Below are positions 55,001 to 64,000 of a stretch of 64,000 nucleotides of DNA, in pieces. The stretch lies in NCBI RefSeq assembly GCF_000715075.1, contig NC_134102.1:96489766-96553765 (forward strand), read 5' to 3'. The DNA is from Nicotiana tabacum. Its lineage: Eukaryota > Streptophyta > Magnoliopsida > Solanales > Solanaceae. A model generated the notes under the pieces. It ran no database searches. It was not told where the DNA came from and saw nothing but the letters and a program-made list of their open reading frames with translations. Position 1 is the stretch's first letter. Each line of letters opens with the position of its first letter. The position numbers and the translations under genes are program-made.

Positions 55001-56327
55001 TCTCGATATCCAGAACCGAATCAAATTAAGGAGAGTTATCCTTTTACAACAAATATGGATCATACCTGTAATGACACCATTTAGTGTAATGGCCTCAACC
55101 AATTCATAGCAATTATATCAATGGGCCAGGTGTCCCCCTCTTGGGCGCCCTTAACTCGCCCTAATGCGCCGCTGAGTTACATCTGTTCGGAGTCTAGGAC
55201 AATCTCTGACCCTGATGAGAACTGTTTGAACCATGGATGGATGATGCACCACAGTGAACTAGACGAGCCGTCTGAGCATGTCTGAAAGGACGACCTCTAC
55301 CTTGGTGAAACTGACCCCCAGAAGGAACACCGCAAAATCAACCCTGACCTCGAAGCCTCTTGGCCTCACTTTCTACCCGCTCCTGGCTGTGAACCATTTC
55401 AATATCACGAGCAAAGTCAACAACCTCCTCAAAAGTAGCACCAGATACTCTCTCCCGGGTCATAAGTAACCGCAGCTAATATGTGATACCATCAATGAAT
55501 GTCCTAATCCTTTCCCTATCAGTGGTAACCAACCAAACTGCATGATGAGCCAACTGAGAAAATCTCATCTCGTACTGCGTCACAGACATGCCATCCTGAT
55601 GTAACTGTTCAAACTGTCTGCCCAACTCCTCTTTGTGAGACTGCATCACAAACATCTCCAAAAAGAGTACAGATAATTCCTGCCATGTAAGTGATACTGC
55701 ACCGATAGGATTGCGCCCCTCATAGGTCTCCCACCATTTGAAGGCAGCCCCAGAAAACTAAAAAGTAGTGAATGAGACCCCATTGATCTCCAAAATACAC
55801 GCTATCTGAAGCATCCGCTGGCACTTATCCAGAAAACCCTGAGCATCCTCTGACTCAGCACCGCTAAATGATGGAGGTCGAAGCCTCCCAAATCTCTCAA
55901 GTCTCCTCTACTCATCATCTGCCATAACGGGGACTACCGGGTCCTGAACAGCTACAGCCGGTTAGAGTGATATTGCCCCGGGTATCTGAAGTCCCTGCAC
56001 TACCTGATCTGGAGAAGTGGCAGGTGCGACCTGAGCCGAAACCGCCTGAGCAAGACCAGTGCAAACTGTCAATATCTGGGCCAGAGCCTCCTGAAGGCCT
56101 GGAAGCACAATAGGTGCAGCTGGTGCCTGAGATGGTCCTGCCGGCTCAACTGTAACCGGAATCTTCTCCTGAGCTGAAACAACTGGTGGTACTACAGGTG
56201 CTGCTCCAACTGCTGCATGAGCTATTCCTCGACCTCTACCTCAGCCCCGGCCTCTACCACGGCCCTGGCCTCTAGCTGGTCGCACTGGTGGCTGACCGTC
56301 CGATTCGGTAGTATGTGTACTCACCAT
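55001..56327 (-). pseudogene. gag of element G (largely readable, few stops)
   Basis: Start ATG at 56327 (MVSTHTTESDGQPPVRPARG), Arg/Gly run with one stop, Pro/Ala/Gln-rich spacer, then the capsid core in nearly one frame: RRLERFGRLRPPSFSG, AFKWWETYEGRNPIG, VTQYEMRFSQLAHHAVW, LRLLMTRERVSGATF. The first half of the zinc knuckle is missing and only a DCPRLRTDV-like end remains (about 55185-55205). Beyond that are the protease traces of this lineage. TGA/TAA codons occur near 56246, 55918, 55760 and 55478. The best preserved gag core among the minus-strand copies. Confidence 0.82.
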
Positions 56328-56510
56328 TTTTGAGAGAATAAAATAACAGAAATTTAGTTTTCGGAATCAACAATTCGCACAACAGAATACAAAAAAGTGA
56401 AATTTTTCTAAGGGTTAGCCAAACTCTTGAAGATATATACAGACGTCTCTGTACGGATCGGCAAGACTCTACTAAACCTGTTCATGACTCATGAGACCTA
56501 TGTAACCTAG

Positions 56511-56522
56511 GCTCTGATACCA
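56511..56522 (-). other. Primer-binding site (tRNA-iMet), element G
   Basis: Reverse strand TGGTATCAGAGC, three bases from the LTR edge at 56526. Confidence 0.9.
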
Positions 56523-57795
56523 ACTTGTCAAGACCCAAATCTCCTTCCGTAGGATGTCGTGATGGCATCTAGTCTTAGGAACTAGGTAAGCCTAACGTTC
56601 ACCGAAATAATTACAATATTAAATAATGACTGACAAATGCGAAGTAGAAATCTCTATACAATACTTGAAATCTCATAACCCGATAGTACAAGTCATAAGC
56701 TCTACTGAGTTACTAGATATCCTATAAACACAACTGTTTTGAAGTAGAGATAAAACAGTGCAAGTACAATATTAGAAGGCGACTCCGAAGTCTGCGAACG
56801 CAACAACAAGTTTACCTTTAGTCCCCACATCAAGATCTGTACTGCTAGCGAGCGGTCAACTGACTCCACATTACCTGGCTCTGCACAAAACAAAATGTGC
56901 AGAAGTGTAGTGTGAGTACACCACAGTCGGTACCCAGTAAGTATCAAGACTAACCTATGTGGGGGTAGTGACGAGGTACAGTCAAGACACTCACTAGTCA
57001 AATAACTCGTGCCATACAAAAACAATCGAAAATAAATAGCACTGATAACAACGATAATCAACTAGTGATATAAACAGTAAGGTAGCAAGAACACCATAAT
57101 TATTACTCAGACGAATAAGAAAAACACAAGTACAACCAATTAAACAAGTCTTTCAAATATAAATCTTTCACATTCAATTCTTTCGAAGAAACACCATCCA
57201 AATATATTTCTTCAAATAAGTATGCTTCGAATATAAAACTCTTCCAAATAAATATCTCATATGAAAATCATAAAAAATGGTTCTCAGCCCCCTTTCATAT
57301 TTTTACGGCACCTCGTGTCCGTATCTCTATCAAGGCCGCACTGACAACTCTCGTGCAAATATGTCAATACATAAAATCCGTACGATTAATTTATTTTCAA
57401 TAAAGTAAAGTTACAAATTTTTAAACCACGTAAGAATTCAACAAAGAAATGAGTTTATTTTAGAAATAGTTTGAGTGAAGGAAAAATGACATTTCAATGT
57501 AAATAAAACATCATATAATCTATTGATTTGGATGTAAAACTTATTAATTTAAAACATAATAGTGACTTCTTTTATTTAAAATAACTCAGTCATCGAAAAA
57601 TCGGTAAAAACCAGGAATATAAATCTTCGGAGTCTCGTACTAAAAAATGCCCAAGCCAACACAATACAATAAGGAATACAAACACATAGTAAAATCAAAT
57701 AATACATCACGGAAGAAAACAAGGATTTACCTATCACGGAAATAAAAAATAACAAAAGACAAGTACAACTATAGAGAGATGTCAACAAAAGGGCA

Positions 57796-57940
57796 CTCCC
57801 GAAATACCGTCTCGTAGTCCCAAAAGTAAATGCTCAACAGGGGATCTCACGAGGTACCTCCTCGTAGTCCCAAAAGTAAATATGCAAGACAGAGGGATCT
57901 CCCGAGTTACTACCTCGTATTCGCAAAGTAAATATGCAAG
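57796..57940 (-). repeat. Three-unit tandem repeat (about 50 bp) in G LTR
   Basis: Units at 57796-57845, 57846-57898 and 57899-57940 follow the pattern CTCxCGAxxTACC, CTCGTAGTCCCAAAAGTAAA, TATGCAAGA. A single related unit (GAGGTACCGCCTCGTAGTCC) is found in the A LTR near 970-990, so the unit predates the split of the families. Confidence 0.78.
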
Positions 57941-58108
57941 AACAATAATGCCCCTAGGCCATCACAAGTCATCACAATTCAATTCCCAACCTAGCCTACC
58001 TTTTCTCGACGTGTGCAATAATAAAGTAGATTTCCCACATTGTATCGCCGCACGCGCATAATAATATTTCCACCTTGTCTCGCCCCATGCGCAAACCCCC
58101 TCCCCCCC

Positions 58109-58209
<101 letters not shown>

Positions 58210-60807
58210 CCCGCCTTGTCACGCCGCATGTGCATAAATCAATAGTAATAGTACATTACCTCGTGCAAATACCAGAACACAACTCCCAACAATATCACGT
58301 CCCAATAACACAACATCTCATAAATTGCACCTCACGTGCTCAAATATTACAAAATATCACAGATTGCACATCAAGTGCTCAAATATTACAACTTGCCATA
58401 GAAATATACAATACACTATTTTCCACAATAAGGAGCCCATGGCTCGACCAGAATGTGCACAACATCTTAACAAAATATCCGGGAATGAACAACTCAAAAA
58501 AATAATATTTCACATAAAATCAAGGTGGCAATCATACCAAATCATCTGGCAATCATACCAAATCATCATGTAAAAACAAATCCAAAAAACTAGGATTTAG
58601 GCATGACAAATAGGGGATTTAATAAGTGCCAATAATTTCTAATTTAATACATAAGGGCGTTTAAAGATTTTAACCAATATAATTTGCACATATAAATCAA
58701 GTATGTACTCGTCACCTCATGTACATGGTTTTTAATTACACAATTTGCACATAAGACTTAATGCCTAAGGAGTATTTTCCCCACTCAAAGTTAGGCAAGA
58801 TACTTACCTCAGGCAACTCAATCCACTGGAAAGCCTTTTTCCGCGATTATCGAACTCTGAATGGCTCGAATCCAGATGAATATTTCCTTGAAAATGCTTC
58901 GACAAAATCGCTACAACTTGAGCTTTCTTGATTCAACTCTTTAGTGATATTAAAACCTCCAACTACTCTTACAACTTCGATCCACATCAACATAATTCTA
59001 TTGGACCAATATTAGTAAAATTTCCAGATATTTAGGTCATTTAGGCATTTTATCAAATACCTAGTAGGCATGAATCTCTACATATCTTAACAATAAAATT
59101 AGTTCATCGAACTACTACCATTTACCAATAATTTATCCCATCTTTATTCATAAAAAATTCATAACTTCCAACATCACATACATGACCATCCATCCACACC
59201 CAGTCAATAAAAGTCCATCAAACAATCACCTTTCAATCTCTACAATGATTATGTATTTAAATTGGGAACATATGTCTTCCAATCACCATACCATAAATTC
59301 TAATACTTAATTCATACTCATATTCCCATTATATATCCATATATGTATGTCTAATGGTGTAGTATTACCTTTTGGAAGAAGTCTTTCAAAACCCTCCTTT
59401 GAGTTCTTGAAGAAATTTCTTGAAGATCTAAGTATTTTATATGTAGATTTCATCAATACTAGTGTAGAAATGATGGAATTTCACACCAAGATAAAGTGGG
59501 ATTGCTTACCTTGAAGAAGAGGGGAGTTGGTGGTCTTGAGAGAGTGGACAAGAGCTCAATAATTCGTCCAAATGAAATAGGAAAAATTATCCCCGAAATG
59601 GCTTAAAAAGAGTTGGATCCGACCCGTGCCCGGTCTGGCGAAGAGACACTCACTACGCTGTCCACTACATGCAAGAGAAGACAGGATCCGCGCCCGGTAT
59701 GGCGAAGTGACCCTCACTTGGTAATTTGATCATAACTTTTAGTAGGAATGTCCAAATGACGAACGACTTGATACGTTAGAAACTAGAACTCAAAGGGCTA
59801 CACTCTAGTTACGAAATTCATATAAAGTATCTTCACATTATGAGATATATACCCGTTCAAAGGTAGGTGTTGTGAAAATTAAAACACCTTTTCCACTTAA
59901 TATTTCCAACTTTCGCCAATTAGTGCAGAAACCTTCTAGACCTATCCAAATGCAAATCCGGGCATACACTCAAGTCCAAAATCACCATCCGGTACTAACG
60001 GAATTATCAAAATTTTGATCCGAAGTCGAATACAAAAAGTCAAATTTGGTCAACTCTTTCAACTTAAGGCTTCCAACATGGAATATATTATTCCGAACTA
60101 GTCCTGAATCACTTGGAAATCAAAATCGACGTGTCACGACCCAAAATCTATTAAATGCCATGATTGCACCGGACACTGCTGTCAGGCAAGCCAACAATAA
60201 ATACTCAATTTGGTTCTCATTTTAATATTTTAAAATCATATGTTTCCTTCTATTAAATAGTAGAAGATGGAATTTACATAGTAAATGATAATATTTTTAA
60301 AAAGTTCAATACAGAAAAACTCATAATCACCCCAAAAACCCGGTGTCACGAGTGCATGAGCATCAACTAGGAATATAAAATAAAATACAACATCTGTTCG
60401 GAATACAAATTTGGAGAGGAGAAATATAAATACTCTGAAGGAGACTCTGCCGGTTGCGGGTCATAATGTGGAATGCAGCTCATGTAAGTCCCCGCATGCA
60501 TACACGCCTCTACTCTCACAAGGCTACTAGTCACATATGTACCTGCATAAAATTGTGCAGGAAGTGTAGCATGAGTATGTAATCAACCTGTACCCAGTAA
60601 GTATCTAGCCTAATCCCGGAGGAGTCGCGACGAGGGGTCGACATAGACACTCACCAGTGGTCCAATAACATTAGGTACAGTAAAGAGATAAGTAAATATG
60701 AGGCAGAGTAAATAAACAAGGTAAACAAATAATAAATCATGTGGTATAAATTACCCCTCTTTACGAGGAACTCAAGCTCTCCATTAGAAATTACCTCCTT
60801 AATCGGA

Positions 60808-60809
<2 letters not shown>

Positions 60810-60852
<43 letters not shown>
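60810..60852. repeat. (TA)n microsatellite, solo E LTR, first site
   Basis: About 21 TA units after CGGAGCA. The left E LTR has CATATATATATTG here and the 5' LTR has CATATACATAGG, so this site has expanded only in this copy. Confidence 0.9.
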
Positions 60853-60854
<2 letters not shown>

Positions 60855-60942
60855 TCGTCATAACTCAAATAGGGAAAACTCACAGATATACTGGCTTTTT
60901 GCCAAATATTGCACACGAATCCATGAGGATATGATATAGGAA

Positions 60943-61162
60943 ATGCCGAGGCATAAGGCCCTATCCAACATAAGAATTTAAATTGTGCACTGCCGAGGGT
61001 TGAACGGCCCGAACCATAGATACATCTATTAAACTGTCGAGGCGAATGGCCCGCTCCCATGAGAGTGTGGTGCATAAATCCTGCCGAGGCGAACGGCCCG
61101 AACCCATAAGAGTGAAATACATAATCTTACCGAGACGAACGACCCGATTCCATTAGAATAAG
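60943..61162 (-). repeat. TGCCGAGGCGAACGACCCGA tandem array, solo E LTR
   Basis: Five units of the array seen at 20517-20730, with the same flanking text (CTATAT..AGGAAATGCCGAGG on the left). Confidence 0.72.
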
Positions 61163-61239
61163 AAGATTTGACGGGTACTTGACCCCACTCATGAATAAAC
61201 GTGTGAGTTGTAATTTCTTTAACAAAAACTTTTCAATGT

Positions 61240-61240
61240 A

Positions 61241-61300
<60 letters not shown>
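61240..61300. repeat. (GT)n(AT)n microsatellite, solo E LTR, second site
   Basis: Five GT then about 25 AT units directly before CACAGAAACATGCCG, homologous to 28113-28152. Confidence 0.9.
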
Positions 61301-61303
<3 letters not shown>

Positions 61304-63404
61304 AGAAACATGCCGTAGGAGGAGTAAAGTTATTCGGTGACAAATCATGAAATCGTGAAGTACAATAACAAGTCTAGTTTCAAGTAGAAATGTAAAATAA
61401 GGAATTACACAAGCAAGGATAATCCCTATAGTACAAGTACAACATGGTGTGAACCTAAGTCTACCCGGTACAATAACATGAATCTAACTACGTACAGACT
61501 CTCATCACCTCGTGCGTACGTAGTCCCCGCAACAAGTTGTACATATCAAAAATACCACCTAGGGGTAGTTTCCCCCTCACAGAGTTAGACAAGAGACTTA
61601 GCTCACTCCGACGTTCCAAAATCGGCTCCAACACCGCCCTAACACCTCAAACCGGTGACCGCCGGTCCAAAACTAGTCAAATAAGATGCAACCCAATAAA
61701 AATATACTGTAGTACTCATAATTAATCAATTTATAACAATTTCCAAATCCGCTCGAAAAATCGATAAAGCAACCATCGGGCCACATGCCCGGATTCCGAA
61801 ATTATTTTAAGACAAACACTACCCATAGCACTAGGTACTCAAACATATAATTTATTCTCAATTTCATGCCTAAATTTGTGATCAAAATTCCAAGAATACC
61901 AATTTCTAGGTTTGTCTTTAAAATCCCAAATTTCTACTAATTTCCATGTTTAAATCCATATATAAATCATTTATTTACCCCAAAATGAGAAGAAGTAACT
62001 TACTCCATAATAGAGGATGAAGATGGCACTCCAAACCTGCTCCAAAATCGGATCCCATGGACAAAATGAAGTGAAATTGAACCCAACTCTCATTTTAAAG
62101 AAAACACTGGCTAGCCACGATCTTCGCACCTGCGGTCCAATAGCCGCTACTGCGGTTCTGCACTGGCGGAAATTTTATCATAGGAGCGGTTCAAGCTCAG
62201 CCCAATATTTCCCGCATATGCGGCCCGGCAGCGCTTCTGCGCCTCCGCTTCTGCGGCTCTTCGTGCGCAGGTGCGGTCCCTCTTCTGCGGAACTCGACCG
62301 CATCTGCGATCCCAGCCTAACCCATCCAGAACCACTTTTGCAACCCTCTTGACCACTTTTGCGGCTACCCAGCTGCGTCCATAACCTCGGAGGTGCGGTT
62401 ACACCAGATACCAGCTACCTTAGAATTTTCCTTAGTCCAAAAATCGATCCGTTAAGCATCTGAAACTCGTCCAAGGACCCCGGGACCCCAACAAAATATT
62501 CCAATAAGTCCTAAAACATCAGGCAAACTTAGTAGAGCCTTTAGGTCACATCAAACAACGCTAAAACCACGAATCACCCTCCAATTCAAACTTAATGAAC
62601 TTTAGAACTTCAAACTTCTATATTCAATGTCGAATCCTATCATATCACGTCCGATTGATCTCAAATTTTGCACACAAGTCACATTCGACATTACGGACCT
62701 ACTCCAACTTCTAGAATTGGAATCCGACCCCGATATCAAAAATTCCACTCCCGGTCAAACTTCTCAAAAACCTTCAAATTTCTAACTTTCCCCAAATGAC
62801 CTCAAAATGACCTACTAACCTCCAAATCCACATCCAGACGCGCTCCCAATACTAGAATCGCCTTGCAGAACTATTCCCAGACTTGAAATCCCAAACGAAT
62901 ATCAATAACATTGAAATGCACATCAACGCAAATTTAAAAAATTCTTCCAAAAATGCCAACTTCCATAATAGGCGCTGAAACGCTCCCGAGTCATCTATGC
63001 CCAAGTCCAAAATCATCATACAAACCTGTTGGAACCTTCCAATCCCTATTCTGAGGTCGTTTACTCAAAAATCAAACCTTAGTCAATTCTTCCAACTTAA
63101 AGCTTTCGAAATTAGAATTTTCTTCCCAAATTAACTCTGAACATCCCGAAATTCACTTTCGACCATACGTACAAGTCATAATACCTGAAGTGAAGCTGCT
63201 CAGGATCTCAAACCGCTAAATGAAGTGCTAGAGCTCAAAACAACTGGTCGGGTCATTACACGACTATTCACATATGTCATAATACATCATATAAAACTAT
63301 TCAAGACTTCAAATTATTGGAAGGAGCGTAAATGTTCAAAATGACAAGTCCGGTCATTACATGAAGTATTCGAGCAAATTACTAATAAGGTAATCGAGAA
63401 TAAA

Positions 63405-63410
<6 letters not shown>

Positions 63411-63471
<61 letters not shown>
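63411..63471. repeat. (TA)n microsatellite abutting an LTR start
   Basis: About 30 TA units, ending with TT immediately before the TG of the LTR at 63472. The interval 63362-63410 between the G LTR and the tract holds nothing recognisable. Confidence 0.92.
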
Positions 63472-63474
<3 letters not shown>

Positions 63475-64000
63475 AATGACTCGGCCGGTCGTTTTGAGTG
63501 TATTAGCCCTGATCCCCTATTTACTATTTTCCTCGTATCTATTTCTGATCCCCTATTTACTATTTTTCTCTTATTTGTATCTGTTAGGAAGTCTTGTTTT
63601 TTGTTTCGGAGTGATTTGGGATACTTAGTCCCTGAAACAGACACTTAAGAATTATGATTTTGACCGTAGTTGTAATTGTGTGAAGACGACTCCGGAATGG
63701 AGTTTTGTCGGTTCCGTTAGCTTCGTTGGGTGATTTTGGACTTAGGAGTGTGTCCGGACTGTTAATTTGAGGCTTGTAGAAAAAGTCCGCATAGTCGAAT
63801 ATTTTAAAAGTTTGATCGGGGAGTAGACTTTTTGATATCTGGGTCGGATTATGATTTGGGAAGTTGGAGTAGGTCTGTAATGCTGAATATGACTTGTGTG
63901 CAAAATTTGGGGTCAATCGGACGTGATTTGATAGGTTTTGGTATCGGCTGTAGAAATTGGAAGTTTCAAGTTCATAAGTTTGACTCAGAGGGTGATTCAT
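63472..64000 (+). repeat. LTR H, 5' part, running off the window
   Basis: Starts TGTAATGACTCGGCCGGTCG and follows the common LTR order: GGTTCCGTTAGCTTCG, GTGATTTTGGACTTAGGAG, TTTTTGATATCTGGGTCGG, CAAAATTTGGGGTCAATCGG. Since no polypurine tract or internal sequence precedes it, it is either a 5' LTR or a solo LTR. The minus-strand frame 63584-64000 is antisense to it and not a gene. Confidence 0.78.
63509..63580 (+). repeat. Two-unit tandem duplication in LTR H
   Basis: CTGATCCCCTATTTACTATT is repeated after 36 bases, with second-unit changes (CTCGTATCTATTT against CTTATTTGTAT). Confidence 0.8.

Larger units (their letters stand above)
60132..63260 (-). mobile_element. Solo LTR of family E inside the G LTR
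   Basis: Edges TGTCACGACCC (60132) and GGGTCATTACA (63260), 3129 bp, matching the LTR 19812-22749. It is flanked by CGACG (60127-60131) and CGACT (63261-63265). The empty site in the other G LTR (about 45701-45710) reads CGACGATTCAC, so the duplication was CGACG with one later change. Sequence resumes on both sides exactly as in the uninterrupted copy. Product of recombination between the two LTRs of a full element. Confidence 0.92.

Noticed and set aside
63584..64000. 138-codon minus-strand frame at the window end
   Set aside because: Antisense to LTR H; similar antisense frames occur in D (18667-19080) and reflect LTR composition, not a gene.

Overview
The window looks like plant nuclear heterochromatin made almost entirely of nested, broken LTR retrotransposons of the Ty3/gypsy superfamily. 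Most coding remnants have the order gag, aspartic protease (AP), reverse transcriptase (RT), RNase H (RNH), integrase (IN). Two copies still show a chromodomain-like C-terminus, which points to chromoviruses of the Tekay/Del type. All seven primer-binding sites match the 3' end of plant initiator tRNA-Met, one of them with a substitution. The gag N-terminus (MVRT.TT.SDGQ followed by an Arg/Gly run) and the LTR style resemble elements I associate with Solanaceae, probably Nicotiana; that assignment is a resemblance, not a search result. I see no intact cellular gene, tRNA, rRNA or CRISPR array. Every gag-pol region carries stops, frameshifts or deletions, so I call them pseudogenes.

Layout, with family letters used only here. 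1-311: flank with a SINE-like repeat. 312-15222: compound element A (minus), arranged LTR-internal-LTR-internal-LTR. 15223-15831: short unique stretch with a cluster of perfect palindromes. 15832-17262: LTR fragment of family B/C (minus). 17263-19811: 3' half of a gag-only element D (plus), cut by E. 19812-28235: element E (minus), with a 4.2 kb internal region that has no recognisable coding. 28236-37867: element C (plus), the most complete gag-pol-chromodomain copy, inserted in an LTR of E. 37868-43013: element F (plus), inserted in the 3' LTR of C. 43014-45235: a segment inverted relative to its surroundings, carrying the missing 3' end of the F pol and a piece of a G LTR. 45236-63361: element G (minus, gag-only), itself split by a compound B element (46880-54995, perfect 5-bp target duplication) and by a solo E-type LTR (60132-63260). 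63362-63471: a (TA)n tract. 63472-64000: start of another LTR (H, plus).

History inferred from the nesting: E entered D, C entered E, F entered C; B and a solo E LTR entered G. The right-hand remainders of D, E and C are missing, so at least one large deletion joined F to G. A later inversion of about 2.2 kb then split the F integrase. Recombination between LTRs produced the two tandem compounds (A and B) and the solo LTR.

Shared design features run across families. LTR ends form an 11-bp inverted repeat (TGTAACGACCC / GGGTCGTGACA). Two splice-donor-like GGTAAGT sites recur in the LTRs. One fixed LTR position carries a family-specific, usually CpG-rich, repeated-word cassette. All coordinates and junctions were read by eye; junctions marked approximate may be off by some bases.
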